From Manihot esculenta (Eukaryota; Streptophyta; Magnoliopsida; Malpighiales; Euphorbiaceae): a stretch of DNA of 64,000 bases. Location: NCBI RefSeq assembly GCF_001659605.2, contig NC_035176.2, positions 22,197,890-22,261,889 of the forward strand, read 5' to 3'. Under the pieces are notes generated by a model. It saw nothing but the letters and a program-made list of their open reading frames with translations. It did not search any database and had not been told where the DNA came from. The position numbers and the translations under genes are program-made. Positions 34,476 through 45,988 of this stretch are shown here, piece by piece; the first letter of the stretch is position 1; each line of letters begins with the position of its first letter.

Positions 34476-35121
34476 ATGACGATGGGATTAGCTGGTGACA
34501 GGTTTACCTTTGATATGATATGGTTGTGTTATGTTGCATTCCATGAAGAGCATGATTCAAAATATAATGTTTTTATTATTATTCTGCTCACTGGGCTCTT
34601 GAAGCTCACCCCTTTCCCCTAACCCCCAGGTTTGCAGGTACAGGATAGATAGAGGAGGCAAGAAGGGTAAAAGTCAGATGTATGTAATAGTTAGGTTGTG
34701 GACATGACAATTGTTTTATGATGTAATGTAAGAATTTTCAGTATGTTATGTAATGAGATGTATTGAGGTTAGAATTGTGCTTGACCCTATAGATGTTGTT
34801 ATCCCTTTTGATACATGATCGTAATGTATAGATGATGTTTATGTAAACCAACTCACCATATGATGTATAGCCCTTTGAGGCTTGATGAGATCCCACAGAG
34901 GGACTATGTTTATGTATATGTTATGGCATGCACAGGTTGAGTTTGGTTCATGTATGAGATGGAAAATTGTACAGGTTGATGATAGTATGTATGATGTTGA
35001 TCATGTATGGGATAAAACAGGCTTACAGGTTACAGGTCAGGCTTGCTACGGGTCCCGGCGGCCTTAAGCCGATCTGGATCCTAGCGCCGGTAGCGGTCCG
35101 GATTTCCGGGGCGTTACAGAG

Positions 35122-35133
35122 TGGTATCAGAGC
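35122..35133 (+). promoter_or_regulatory. Tekay-3 primer-binding site (initiator tRNA-Met)
   Basis: TGGTATCAGAGC, three bases after the LTR; the usual minus-strand primer site of Tekay elements. Confidence 0.95.
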
Positions 35134-35387
35134 CCTAGGTTCATATGGTCGGACCTAGAGTGTCGGGCTCATAGATGTTATAGGAGGTCAAGCACAATAG
35201 GAAAGGTCATGTCCACTAGGATAGGATGTAGAGTCCTGTCTTGAATGATGATGTGATATGCCATGATAATATGCATGTGCATAAATGATGTGATATGTAT
35301 GTTATGTATGTGATGAGGGTTCATGTGTGCCCACATGAACCATATGATGCTGATGTTTACTTGAATGTACTGTTTTTCAGAAACAGG

Positions 35388-35790
35388 ATGAGAGGAACTC
35401 GTCGATCTGCACGATTGACTGGAGTACCACCTGAGGATGAGGGCATGAGCGCCCGTCCTCCTACATTGCCTAGGGCAATGTCTAGCAGGTCCAACAGGGA
35501 CAGAGCAGTGAGAGACCCTAGAAGGTCTTTGGATCTGGGTAGAAGCAGATCGGTACGTGGAACAGTTCAAGGTGGTATGTCAGAAGATGTGGGAGATGAC
35601 ATGGATGTGGACCAGAGGAGGGATGGCAGTTTGGGGATGAGTATGTCAGAGGAAGGCATGGGAGAGTCCCAAGGAGGCACTCAGGCCTCGAGTTTTGTTC
35701 AGCCACCTCATTACCCACCTTTCTCACAGAATCCCGGGTATTCGATGGGAGGTACATCGGATTATCCTAGCTTTAGCCCTTTCCCACACA
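35388..35790 (+). pseudogene. Tekay-3 gag N-terminal segment, out of frame with the rest
   Basis: An ATG followed by MRGTRRSARLTGVPPEDEG, an Arg/Ser-rich and then acidic stretch, and VQPPHYPPFSQNPGYSMGG, which matches the Tekay-2 and Tekay-4 Gag N-terminal regions. The frame departs from the gag-pol frame between about 35777 and 35791 in the Pro/Tyr-rich repeat, a net change of one base. The other Tekay copies cross this place in one frame. A sequencing or assembly error in this low-complexity stretch is possible. Confidence 0.8.
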
Positions 35791-35791
35791 G

Positions 35792-38700
35792 ATGCCATAC
35801 CCACCATACTACCCACCTTACACACAGTATCCCATGTACCCACCTCCACCATATTATCCACATCCAGCAAACCCTACCTCAGAGAATGTTGCACCTCCTC
35901 CACCCCCAGCAGAACCAGAAACCCAAATACCTCAACCTAGCTCATCTGGAGGGAGCAAGGTGAAGATGACCGACTACATGAAGTTGGGTGCTCCCCAATA
36001 TGAAACAGGTGATGACCCGTTTGTGTACCTGGAGAGGGTCAAAACCATAACAGATGAGATAGGGGCTGATGACAGTAGAGCCATTCAGATGGCTGGGTTC
36101 ACCCTAAAATGCAAGAAGGCCCGTGAGTGGTTCAAGGCCTATGTGAAGCCAAGGGTGGACAGTCTTTCTTGGGAGGAGTTTGCCAACGAATTTGCTGGAT
36201 GGGCTTTCCCTGATAGCTCAAGGGAACAGAAGATGATAGAGTTTGAGCAGCTAAGGCAAACGGATGAGATGAGTATTGATGAGTACACTAACAGGTTTTT
36301 GGAGCTGTTGCCTTATGCTGGGCAGAATCTGGATACAGATCAGAAAAAGTCAAGGAGGTATGTTATGAAGCTCCATTCCAGGTATTCCTCCTTGATACAG
36401 TCGGCAGATAGAGAAAGTTTCCACGCCATAGTGGATATGGCCAGGAGGATGGAGGCTAGTGCTATCATCGAAGGGAGAGTAAAACAGTCAGTGGCACAGC
36501 CTTCAGGTTCTAAGACCCCAGGCTCTTCATCTCTGAGTGCAGCTGTTTCAGGCAGTAAGAAGTGGGACAGAGGCCCCAAGAAGTCAAAGAAGAACAAGTT
36601 CTGGAGTAAGATCAAGTCAGGTCTGGGTTTAGGCAGTGGCTCGAGCTCAGGTGCAGGTAATGCTGTGTGTGCTAGGTGTGGTAAGCCACACAGGGGAGTA
36701 TGCCGGTTTGGGACCACATCCTGTTACAGATGTGGGCAACAGGGACATATGTCATGGGAGTGTCCTAGGGCAGCTCCTACGGCACAGCCTCAGCAGACAG
36801 CTTCAGGCAGTGTAGCACAGCCAGCAGCTCCAGCCATGACACAGGCCAGTGGCAGAGGCAGAGGGAGAGGGTCAGCCTCTTCTTCAGCAGGGTTCAGAGG
36901 TGAAGGTCCATCAGCTCCAGCCAGGATCTTCACCATGACACAGCAGGAGGCTAACACATCCAACACCGTGGTGTCAGGTAATCTCATCATTGGGTGTTCT
37001 GATGTGTATGCATTAATGGACCCTGGTGCATCTCATTCTTTTATTGCACCGAGAGCCGTTCAGAGGTTAGGGTTGATGGTCTCTGGGTTAGAGTGTCCCC
37101 TATGGGTCAGTGGACCCAAGTGTGACCCGACAGTTGCAGAGTCAGTCTGCCAGTGTAGTCCAGTTTTTATAGAGGGAAGATGCTTATCCGCCGACCTTGT
37201 GGTTCTAGATTTGACAGACTTTGACGTCATTCTAGGGATGGATTGGCTATCTACCCATGGTGCTACCTTGGACTGCAGAGACAAGGTAGTTAAGTTCAGA
37301 TGTCAGGATGGGTCAGAGGTCGTCTTCAGAGGAGACAAAAGGGGTACACCTAGAGGTCTGATATCAGCTCTTCAGGCTCGTAAGTTGCTTAGGAGGGGAT
37401 GTCAGGGGTATTTGGCTCATGTGAGAGAGCTAGACAGTCAGGTTAGAGAGCCCGCCTCAGTGCCAGTGGTTAGAGAGTTCTTAGATGTTTTCCCCGACGA
37501 GCTTCCAGGACTACCACCTGCAAGGGAGATAGAGTTTGAAATAGAGCTGATGCCTGGAACTAGGCCTATCTCTATCCCTCCCTACAGGATGGCACCAGCA
37601 GAGTTGAAGGAGCTTAAGGAACAGTTGCAAGAACTGGTGGACAAGGGTTTCATCCGACCGAGTACCTCACCCTGGGGTGCTCCAGTGCTGTTTGTAAGAA
37701 AGAAGGATGGATCCCTCAGGCTTTGTATCGACTACAGGCAGTTGAACAAAGTCACCATTAAGAACAAGTACCCGTTGCCTAGGATCGACGATCTATTCGA
37801 TCAGCTAGCAGGAGCTGGATGTTTCTCCAAAATAGATCTGAGATCAGGGTACCACCAGTTGAGAATAAGAGAAGAAGATGTGCCGAAGACAGCCTTCAGG
37901 ACCAGATATGGGCATTTTGAGTTCCTTGTAATGCCGTTCGGGTTAACCAACGCCCCTGCAGCATTCATGGATCTCATGAACAGAGTGTTTAGACAGTATC
38001 TGGATCACTTCGTTATTGTCTTCATAGATGATATCCTAGTGTATTCCAGAAATGCAGAGGAGCATGCCCATCATCTGAGGATAGTTCTGCAGACCTTGAG
38101 GGAACATGGCTTGTATGCCAAGTTCTCCAAGTGCGAGTTCTGGTTAAGGAGCATCTCATTCTTGGGGCATGTAGTGTCAGAGAACGGAATTGAGGTAGAC
38201 CCCAAGAAAGTAGAGGCTGTAACTAACTGGCTTAGACCCACCTCAGTGACAGAGATCAGAAGTTTCTTGGGTTTGGCTGGTTATTACAGGAGGTTCGTTC
38301 AGGACTTCTCAAAGATTGCAGCTCCTCTAACCAGATTGACCAGGAAGAATCAGAGGTTCGAGTGGACCGATCAGTGTGAAGAAAGCTTTGAGGAGCTCAA
38401 GAAGAGGTTGACTTCAGCACCGGTGTTAGCTTTGCCAAACAGCAATGAGGATTTCACAGTGTTCTGTGATGCATCCAGAGTAGGCTTGGGTTGTGTGCTA
38501 ATGCAGAATGGGAGGGTGATAGCTTATGCTTCTAGACAGCTGAAGAGGCATGAGTTGAATTACCCCACGCACGACCTTGAGATGGCAGCAGTTATCTTTG
38601 CTCTCAAGATGTGGAGGCATTACCTCTATGGGGTAAAATGTGAGATCTTCACAGATCATAAGAGCCTGCAGCACATCTTGAGTCAGAGAGAGCTGAATTT

Positions 38701-40363
38701 GAGACAGAGAAGATGGGTGGAACTGCTTAGTGACTATGATTGTAAGATTCAGTACCATCCGGGTAAGGCTAATGTAGTAGCTGATGCCTTGAGCCGGAAA
38801 TCACTTGGCAGTCTATCCCACATTACAGCAGAAAGGAGGCCGGTGGTGAAGGAGTTTTACAAGCTCATGAATGAAGGTCTACAGTTGGAGTTGTCTGGTA
38901 CAAGTGCTTTGATTGCACAGATGAGAGTAGCACCCGTGTTTCTGGAGCAGGTGGCTCAGAAACAGCATGAGGACCCAGAGTTAGTGAAGATCGCCAGGAC
39001 TGTTCAGTCAGGCAAGGACAGTGAGTTCAGATTTGATGATAAGGGGATCCTCCGCTATGGGAGCAGACTATGTGTACCAGATGACATAGGGCTAAAAGGA
39101 GACATTATGAGGGAGGCTCATAATGCGAGATACAGTATTCACCCTGGAGCCACCAAGATGTATCAAGATCTGAAGAGAGTGTATTGGTGGCCAGCTATGA
39201 AGAGAGAGGTGGCACAGTTTGTGTCAGCCTGCGAAGTGTGTCAGAGGGTGAAGCTGGAACATCAGAAGCCGGCTGGAATGCTTAACCCGCTACCTATTCC
39301 AGAATGGAAATGGGAAAATATAGCTATGGATTTTGTAGTGGGGTTACCGGCAATATCCAACAGACTAGACTCCATATGGGTGATTGTGGACAGACTCACC
39401 AAATCTGCTCACTTCATTCCTGTCAGGAGCAACTACTCTGTGGATAAACTGGCGCAGGTATATGTGGATGAAGTGGTTAGGCTGCATGGGGTTCCTGTAT
39501 CTATAGTGTCAGATAGAGGGCCCCAGTTCACCTCCAGGTTTTGGCGGAGTCTGCAGAGTGCTATGGGTACCAGGTTGGATTTCAGTACTGCCTTCCATCC
39601 CCAGACCGATGGACAGTCAGAAAGGACCATCCAGACAATAGAAGATATGCTCAGAATGTGTGTGCTGGATTTTGGCGGTTCTTGGAGGCAGCATCTACCT
39701 TTGGTGGAGTTTGCCTACAATAACAGCCATCATGCTAGCATCGGGATGGCTCCATATGAAGCTTTGTATGGGAGGAAGTGCAGATCACCCGTCTGTTGGG
39801 AGGAAGTAGGAGAGAAGGCCTTGGCAGGGCCTGAGTTAGTAGAGATCACCAGCAGGGTGGTACCCATAATCAGAGAGAGAATCAAGACTGCTGCAAGCAG
39901 ACAGAAGAGTTATGCAGACCTCCACAGGAAACAGGTAGAGTTTCAGGAGGGGGATCTAGTATTGCTCAAGGTGTCTCCAATGAAAGGGGTGGTTCGGTTT
40001 GGTAAGAAAGGTAAGCTAGCTCCACGGTACATTGGACCCTTTGAAGTCTTGCAAAAGATTGGGAATGTATCGTATAAGCTGGACTTACCTGCATCTATGG
40101 AAAGAATCCATCCGGTTTTCCATGTTTCCATGTTGAGAAAGTTCGTGTCAGATCCGGGCAAGGTTCTTAGTGAGCCTGATGTGGAGATCCAAGAGGATCT
40201 CACCTATGTTGAGCAGCCAGTGCGGATTCTTGACACACAGATCAGAAAGTTGAGAAACAAGGAAATCCCGATGGTGAAAGTCCTTTGGAACCACCACAAC
40301 ATTGAGGAGTGTACCTGGGAGACACGGGAGTCCATGCTCCAGCAATATCCCCATCTCTTTTAA
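35792..40363 (+). CDS. Tekay-3 gag-pol polyprotein with chromodomain
   Basis: 1523 codons, no internal stop. The listed start is simply the first ATG of the frame after the gag break. Order: Pro/Tyr-rich and capsid-like Gag; CCHC knuckle [14 protein letters not shown] from residue 311; protease [11 protein letters not shown] with Asp410; RT with FIDDILVYS (Asp746, Asp747); RNase H ([31 protein letters not shown]); integrase zinc finger from His1110; DDE core Asp1180, Asp1241, Glu1277 (exact D-35-E spacing); a [20 protein letters not shown] region; and a chromodomain in about the last 60 residues ([20 protein letters not shown]). It makes the particle and enzymes for retrotransposition. With the gag N-terminus out of frame it is probably impaired but could serve as a pol source. 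Confidence 0.95.
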   Translation: MPYPPYYPPYTQYPMYPPPPYYPHPANPTSENVAPPPPPAEPETQIPQPSSSGGSKVKMTDYMKLGAPQYETGDDPFVYLERVKTITDEIGADDSRAIQMAGFTLKCKKAREWFKAYVKPRVDSLSWEEFANEFAGWAFPDSSREQKMIEFEQLRQTDEMSIDEYTNRFLELLPYAGQNLDTDQKKSRRYVMKLHSRYSSLIQSADRESFHAIVDMARRMEASAIIEGRVKQSVAQPSGSKTPGSSSLSAAVSGSKKWDRGPKKSKKNKFWSKIKSGLGLGSGSSSGAGNAVCARCGKPHRGVCRFGTTSCYRCGQQGHMSWECPRAAPTAQPQQTASGSVAQPAAPAMTQASGRGRGRGSASSSAGFRGEGPSAPARIFTMTQQEANTSNTVVSGNLIIGCSDVYALMDPGASHSFIAPRAVQRLGLMVSGLECPLWVSGPKCDPTVAESVCQCSPVFIEGRCLSADLVVLDLTDFDVILGMDWLSTHGATLDCRDKVVKFRCQDGSEVVFRGDKRGTPRGLISALQARKLLRRGCQGYLAHVRELDSQVREPASVPVVREFLDVFPDELPGLPPAREIEFEIELMPGTRPISIPPYRMAPAELKELKEQLQELVDKGFIRPSTSPWGAPVLFVRKKDGSLRLCIDYRQLNKVTIKNKYPLPRIDDLFDQLAGAGCFSKIDLRSGYHQLRIREEDVPKTAFRTRYGHFEFLVMPFGLTNAPAAFMDLMNRVFRQYLDHFVIVFIDDILVYSRNAEEHAHHLRIVLQTLREHGLYAKFSKCEFWLRSISFLGHVVSENGIEVDPKKVEAVTNWLRPTSVTEIRSFLGLAGYYRRFVQDFSKIAAPLTRLTRKNQRFEWTDQCEESFEELKKRLTSAPVLALPNSNEDFTVFCDASRVGLGCVLMQNGRVIAYASRQLKRHELNYPTHDLEMAAVIFALKMWRHYLYGVKCEIFTDHKSLQHILSQRELNLRQRRWVELLSDYDCKIQYHPGKANVVADALSRKSLGSLSHITAERRPVVKEFYKLMNEGLQLELSGTSALIAQMRVAPVFLEQVAQKQHEDPELVKIARTVQSGKDSEFRFDDKGILRYGSRLCVPDDIGLKGDIMREAHNARYSIHPGATKMYQDLKRVYWWPAMKREVAQFVSACEVCQRVKLEHQKPAGMLNPLPIPEWKWENIAMDFVVGLPAISNRLDSIWVIVDRLTKSAHFIPVRSNYSVDKLAQVYVDEVVRLHGVPVSIVSDRGPQFTSRFWRSLQSAMGTRLDFSTAFHPQTDGQSERTIQTIEDMLRMCVLDFGGSWRQHLPLVEFAYNNSHHASIGMAPYEALYGRKCRSPVCWEEVGEKALAGPELVEITSRVVPIIRERIKTAASRQKSYADLHRKQVEFQEGDLVLLKVSPMKGVVRFGKKGKLAPRYIGPFEVLQKIGNVSYKLDLPASMERIHPVFHVSMLRKFVSDPGKVLSEPDVEIQEDLTYVEQPVRILDTQIRKLRNKEIPMVKVLWNHHNIEECTWETRESMLQQYPHLF

Positions 40364-40433
40364 GGTTAGTATTTATGTGTGCTATGTGTTTAGTATGAAT
40401 GATATGTTTTATGCTTTGCATGTGCTAGTTGAG

Positions 40434-40470
40434 GAACATTCGGGGACGAATGTTCTTAAGGGGGGGAGAA
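40434..40470 (+). promoter_or_regulatory. Tekay-3 pre-PPT hairpin and polypurine tract
   Basis: GAACATTCG-GGGA-CGAATGTTC forms a perfect 9-bp stem with a 4-base loop (40434-40455). Two bases later begins the polypurine tract AAGGGGGGGAGAA (40458-40470), which touches the 3' LTR. Confidence 0.85.
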
Positions 40471-40647
40471 TGTAATACCCGGCTAGACTCCGGTATCGGA
40501 ATTCCTACCGTCCGGTGGAATCTCGGATGTCGGAAACCCCTAGAAGGGTAGAATCATGTTTTATAAAAATGTTTTTAATGTGATTTAATGTTTTAAGTAT
40601 GAAATTAAATGAGTTTTTACATGAAAAGTCTTTGGAGGAAAACCCAG

Positions 40648-40811
40648 GTTCGGCCGCCGAAAGTCAAGTTCGGCCGCCGAACATGCATGCGTTTTGGAGG
40701 CACGTTAGGCCCCCGAAAGCATGAGTGAGGGAAGTCCAGGTTCGGCCGCCGAAAGTCAAGTTCGGCCGCCGAACATTGCATGGATTCGGAGGCACATTCG
40801 GCCCCCGAACG
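40648..40811. repeat. TTCGGC palindrome cluster A, LTR6
   Basis: Identical to cluster A of LTR5 as far as I can read. Confidence 0.85.
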
Positions 40812-40827
40812 TGGCCTGGCCAGCCAC

Positions 40828-41072
40828 TATAAAAGGGACCCTTAGCCGAAATGGGCGAGGTTTTCTCCCATTTTCGGCCACAGCTAGCTTCCAACCTCCC
40901 TCACCCAAATCTTTTGTTCTTCCTCCAAATCCCCACCATTTTTCTTGAGTTTTGAGCTTGCATTGAAGGTTTTGAGCATTTAAAGCAAGTTTTGGAGCTT
41001 TGGGAACTCAGGAGCTCATTTTTGCGGATCTCCGAGTTTTGATCGCCTCTCTCTCTATCTTCAAGAGGTAAG
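40828..41072 (+). promoter_or_regulatory. LTR6 core promoter to splice donor
   Basis: TATAAAA at 40828-40834 and donor with first intron base 41068, 240 nt apart. In a 3' LTR this could drive transcription into flanking Tat DNA. Confidence 0.6.
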
Positions 41073-41363
41073 AGCCGATCTTAAGCTCCTTATGTGTTTT
41101 AACTAAGTTTTATGCAAGATCTATGGGTAGAAATGCATGTTAGGGTATATGTTGAGTTTATGGGTTTTGATGCTTTGATGAACAATGTAGCTTGTTTATG
41201 TGTTGTTGGAAGTGTTGTAGATGGGGTATTTGATAGTTTGAGACCCCTAGGTGTGATGTATGTGAAGTATGCATGTTGTAGATCAAGTTTATGCATGATT
41301 TATGGTTTTGGGAGGCAGGAGGTTCATTTGAACCAAGTTTCTGCCCGTTTGGCAGAAACCAGG

Positions 41364-41546
41364 TTCGGCAGCCGAAGGGAGTTTCGGCCGCCGAACCCCT
41401 CTTGTGGAGGCAGCATTCGGCTGCCGAAGGTGCCCCCGAAAAGAGACTTTCGTCTCTGTCTGGCACTTTCGGCCGCCGAAGGTGCCGCCGAACCTGCCTG
41501 ACTTTCGTCTCTGGAGGGACTTTCGGCCGCCGAACCTGCCGCCGAA
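41364..41546. repeat. TTCGGC palindrome cluster B, LTR6
   Basis: Same as LTR5 cluster B apart from one base. Confidence 0.85.
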
Positions 41547-41924
41547 AGTGCCCTGTCCAGCCATTTCATGCATGTATTCTTATGGTTAATTTATGATGTT
41601 TTAGGGGGTTTTTGGGGAGTATATTAGAGTCATGTTTAAGTATGTTTGGTCCCTCATTTGAGTCCACCTGTGTAGGTTCGGACCCGAGGAACCGAGGACC
41701 CCAGCAGTGATAGCTGCTTTTGTGTCAGTCAGAGCTAGCCAGAGGTGAGTAGAATAAACTCTTAAGTTTTAAATAAATGAAATATAAATTTTTGAGCATG
41801 TTCATGCATCACGATTGCCATGTGATATTCTAGGTTGTTTGCATTAGAATCCACGAATATGTTGCACCGCATATTATGTTGTTGATGTGGGTAGGTACTG
41901 GATGATCCACTAGTCCTTGGAAAT

Positions 41925-42108
41925 GGAAGACCAGGGAGCCTCTGACTACGCCCTTGGCACTAGAAAATGGAAGACCAGGGAGCCTTTGACTACGCCCTTG
42001 GCACTATGGAACGCCAAGACCAAGTGCCTGCCAAGGCCTTGGGGCAGTGTAAGTAATGCTATGTTTAATGGAAGACCAGTGAGCCTCTGACTACGCCGCT
42101 GGCATTAG
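41925..42108 (+). repeat. Minisatellite in LTR6
   Basis: Same array as in LTR5 but with many substitutions between the two LTRs. Confidence 0.8.
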
Positions 42109-42932
42109 ATATGACGATGGGACTAGATGGTGACAGATTTACCCTTGATGTGATATGTTTGTGATGTGTTGCATTTCATGAAAGCATGATTCAAAATATA
42201 ATGTTTTCCACTATTCTGCTCACAGGGCTCTTGTAGCTCACCCCTTTCCCCTAACCCCCAGGTGTGCAGGTACAGGATAGATAGAGAAGGCAAGAAGGGT
42301 AAAAGTCATATGTATGTAATAGTTAGATTGTGGACATGACAATTGTTTTATGATGTAATGTAAGAATTTTCAGTATGTTATGTAATGAGATGTATTGAGT
42401 TTAGAATTGTGCTTGACCCTATAGATGTTGTTATCCCTTTTGATACATGATCGTAATGTATAGATGATGTTTATGTAAACCAACTCACCATATGATGTAT
42501 AGCCCTTTGAGGCTTGATGAGATCCCACAGAGGGACTATGTTTATGTATATGTTATGGCATGCACAGGTTGAGTTTGGTTCATGTATGAGATGGAAAATT
42601 GTACAGGTTGATGATAGTATGTATGATGTTGATCATGTATGGGATAAAACAGGCTTACAGGTTACAGGTCAGGCTTGCTACGGGTCCCGGCGGCCTTAAG
42701 CCGATCTGGATCCTAGCGCCGGTAGCGGTCCGGATTTCCGGGGCGTTACAATTAGGCTCTGAAATATTATCAGTTAAAGCCAATATTAATTTTCAACCAA
42801 AAGATGAGACATTGAGTAGGGCATTTTTTGTTGATAAATATTATTAAAATTCACCATGAATATTGTTGATGAGTACATGTTGTGCAAAGTCTTATTTCCC
42901 AGATAGATTCGAAAAGCACAAGGAAGATTAAT

Positions 42933-43253
42933 GAATCCCTAGAATCGCCAATAAGGCCATGAGCCTAAATTCCCAAAATCGCTAGTAAGACCACGAGCCT
43001 GAATCCTTAGAATCGCTAGTAATTAACGCCACGAGCTTGAATCCTCGAAATCGCCAGTAAGGTCACGAGCCTAAATACTTGAAAACACCAGTAAGACTAC
43101 AATATTAAATCCCCAAAATTGCTTGTAAAGCCATAAGTCTGAATTTTCAGAATTGCCAGTAAGGCCACAAGCCTGAATCCTTGAAATCGCTAGTAGGGCC
43201 ATAGCCTAAACCCTCGAAATCACCAGTAGGGCTACAAACTTGAACACTCAAAA
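42933..43253 (+). repeat. ~34-bp minisatellite in the Tat 3' region
   Basis: About nine imperfect units with GAATCC-TAGAATCGCCAGTAAGG-CACGAGCCT-type text. Non-coding. Confidence 0.85.
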
Positions 43254-43256
43254 GAT

Positions 43257-43850
43257 TTCTAAGAGCCAAAGTGCTTGGGCGAAGACCTAGAGTTAAGAGC
43301 CTGAAAGGCAACAGAGTAAAAGTGCTCGAATGAAGACTCAATGCTAAAAGCCAGAAGATGCCTAAGAGCTAAAGTGCTTGGATGAAGACCCAAGGCTAAA
43401 AGCCTGGAAGATGACAAAGCAAAAGTGCTCGGACAAAGACCCAGGGCCAAGAGCTTAGAAGAGGCCTAAGAGCTAAAGTGCTTGGATGGAGACCTATGGC
43501 TAAAAGCTCGGAAGATGAAAGAGCAAAAGTGCTCAAACGAAGACCCAGGGCTAAGAGCCTGGAAGAAGCCTAAGAGCCAAAGTGCTCGGACGAAGACCTA
43601 GGGCTAAGAGCTCGAAATACGACATAGCAAAAGTTTTCTGATGAAGACCCAGAGCTAAGAGCTCGGAAGATGCCTAAGAGCCAAAGTGCTCGGATGGAGA
43701 CCCAGAGCTAAGAGTCCGGAAGACGACAAGGAGCAAAAGTGCTCAAATAAAGACTTAGGGCTAAAAGCCCGAAAGACACCTAAGATCCGAAGGGCTCAGA
43801 CGAAGATCCAGAGCTCAAAGCCTGGAAGATAGTTAGAATCAAAGCTCTGC
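43257..43850 (+). repeat. ~52-bp minisatellite in the Tat 3' region
   Basis: About eleven imperfect units, each with AAAGTGCTCGGA-GAAGACCCAG and CTAAGAGCC-GGAAGA. Alternating half-units (GCCTAAGAGCC versus GACAAAGCAAA) suggest a ~104-bp dimer structure. Tat-lineage elements are known to carry tandem repeats in this region. Confidence 0.85.
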
Positions 43851-44394
43851 AAAATGACTTAACGCCAGAAAGACCACAAATCAATAGACTTAGAAAAATT
43901 AAAAAAAGTCATCAAGACAAAACTCATCGTAAAATGCAATGATTCGAAACTATAAAAAACAAAAGCTATAAGAGTCTTTCAACAACGGCTAAGTCGTTAA
44001 CTCGCCTCTTCAGCTCGGTACGTCATTAGGGCTAAGCAAAGGCATATATGCCCTGTCGACCTTCACGAGGCATGAATACTTGATGCAAAATGATATTTAT
44101 TTATTTATAACAAGTGCTTATAATAATTCATTTACTGAGTTAATGGAATTAAAGCTTGTATAAATAAATAAACAGGGTTAAGCATGGTCATTTATTAAGG
44201 AAAAAGCATACAACAGAAAAAATATTAGAAAAAAGGAGGGGAGGCAAAGACAGCACAAGTAGATAAAATCGAAACTTTTTCAATAAAAAATGTGTATTAA
44301 AACTCCAAAAATAACCTAAATGTATATACAAACATAAATTTTTTACAAGAAAGAAAATCTTTAGTTCTCTCTAGAAGAAGAAAGGTAGTGTCAA

Positions 44395-45985
44395 GTCGGG
44401 CTCAAATTCAAAGGTATTCTTTGAAGCATCAGTAGTCATGATGGTTCGATCTGCTAAAGTATCACCTTCTAAAGGAGGACCCGTATGGGCATTTACAGCC
44501 TCAAGATTAGGGGGATCATCACCAACTTGATTGATAATTGGTACCTTGATCAAACTCAGTTGCCAAACGGGCTAACATTCCTTGAGGAGTAGGAGGACGA
44601 GCTTTCAGGAAAGCACGGTCTTCAGGGCCATATTGCACCTCCTCGCCATTAGAGTCGTACTCTACAGCAAGGAGAGTACTAAGCAGAATAACAGGAGACT
44701 CCTGAGCTACTCAGAGGCCATCATTAAAGCCCGTTGCATAAAAGCGAATGGACTGGTCAAAGACCTTGGCGTTGAATTCATTGGACCTCAGATACTTATT
44801 GACATGGCTCCGGGCCACCAGCTGAGCATTCTCACGAGCATCTATGATCTTCTTCTCATAATCCTTGCATTGAATAGAAAGCTCATGGATCTCGCTCTCA
44901 AGCTGACTCTTTATGGCTTTAGAAGTACTTAAGTCCTTCTAAGCATTGTTCAATTCCAGCATTGTCTCCCCCAACTCCCCAAACAGCCTTTGCACCTCCT
45001 CCTCAAGCTGGGTAGATCAGGCAATAAGGCTTTTCTCCCTCTGACTCGCAGAAGCCCTCTCTTAAACAAGCTTGGCAATTTTCTCATTTTGAGCTCGATT
45101 ATATTGAAGAAGCCCTTCCAACCGACTAACCTCCCTTTCATACTATTTCTTCAGTGTGGTGGCCACCCACACAACTTCCTCTTCCTTAACCTTCTCAATG
45201 TCATGGCGGGCAACCTCCCAGGAGCTGACCACCTTGCCCTCTAGCTCCACCAGAGCACTGAAAAGCTATAGGGTAAAAATAAGTTAGAAACTCACTAAAT
45301 CAATCTTTAAGCAAGAAAAGAGTAAAAAAAGAAACTTACAAGAAGGACTTGTCTCTTAGAAGCACCAAAGAGATCGCACTTTGTGTTGGTAGCAAATGAA
45401 GCTGACTGCTCGGTGGATTGGATTATATGGAACATTGTGCTCACCATCCGAGGATCTATAAGATTCGGGGACATGTTGAAGACATAATTGTTGAGTAGCT
45501 CGGTAATAGAAGTAGGCGTGGAGTTAAGGTTCAACTGAAAATGTAGCCCTAAAGATCATCATTGGCCCCTCGAGATGAGCTCTCCCTGCCTTTTCCTTTG
45601 CATGCCTTGTCCATTGAGGACTTCTTTAGAGGCAAGGAAGATAAAATCTCTCTCTGTGAAGGGACCAGCTCGAACTCCTTCACCAGCCTTCTCTTCTTGC
45701 TGGTCGTCCATGCAAGGATAGCGGATGCCTCTTGAACCAACTAAGAATTCTTACTTTTTAAGCTCTCAACAACCTCCTCGCTTGGAGAAGACTGGTTCGA
45801 GCTGACCATTGCCCTCAGAATAGGAACATCGAGCTACCCCCTGAAGCGGGAATGCCCCTAGCCGCAGGAGGAACAGCCTCAGTTTAGTCGATGCTGACCA
45901 CGGCCAACGCCATATTAGCCCTAATAAAAGATGTAGGAGGCATGGTATGGATTAGAGTGGGCTCCTCCCCTAGCATCTCCACCAC
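44395..45985 (-). pseudogene. Tat antisense ORF remnant, coiled-coil part
   Basis: Read on the minus strand, frames linked by stops and shifts give heptad-rich text such as KKYEREVSRLEGLLQYNRAQ, QLEEEVQRLFGELGETMLEL and KSQLESEIHELSIQCKDYEK, then HVNKYLRSNEFNAK. Tat-lineage elements often carry an extra ORF in antisense orientation downstream of pol, encoding a protein of unknown role related to the putative gypsy-type transposon domain family. The assignment fits position and coiled-coil character; I cannot confirm the family without a search. Confidence 0.55.
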
Positions 45986-45988
45986 TAA

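Larger units (their letters stand above)
32837..35118 (+). mobile_element. Tekay-3 5' LTR (LTR5)
   Basis: Structure in order: TGTAATACCC end, palindrome cluster A, TATAAAA, short leader exon, GTAAG donor, palindrome cluster B, minisatellite, CGTTACA end. It would serve as promoter and 5' end of the element RNA. Confidence 0.97.
33434..35380 (+). other. Predicted leader intron of Tekay-3
   Basis: The donor AG|GTAAG in the LTR and the acceptor ACTGTTTTTCAG at 35369-35380 enclose 1947 nt. The intron contains cluster B, the minisatellite, the LTR end, the primer-binding site and many upstream ATGs. The acceptor is 7 nt before the gag ATG at 35388. Splicing is predicted from the sequence only. 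Confidence 0.5.
32837..42750 (+). mobile_element. Complete Tekay element 3 (Tekay-3)
   Basis: A 9914-bp LTR retrotransposon with both LTRs (2282 and 2280 bp, TGTAATACCC...GGCGTTACA), a tRNA-Met primer-binding site, gag-pol with chromodomain, and a polypurine tract. Perfect target duplications ATTAG lie at 32832-32836 and 42751-42755, inside the Tat element. It is the youngest-looking and most intact element here: the LTRs are nearly identical outside a ~500-bp block, and pol has no internal stop. The only clear coding lesion is a frame break in the gag N-terminal region near 35780. Confidence 0.97.
40471..42750 (+). mobile_element. Tekay-3 3' LTR (LTR6)
   Basis: Same structure as LTR5. Compared by eye, the first ~1.25 kb differ at about five sites, the last ~350 bp are identical, and most differences fall in 41725-42250. 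Confidence 0.97.

Noticed and set aside
35295..35963. A separate upstream protein gene before Tekay-3 gag-pol
   Set aside because: From 35388 its sequence is the gag N-terminus seen in the sister elements. The separation is a frame break, not a distinct gene.
42933..43850. CRISPR-like array because of regular repeats
   Set aside because: Units are tandem without unique spacers, and the sequence is plant nuclear DNA inside a Tat element.
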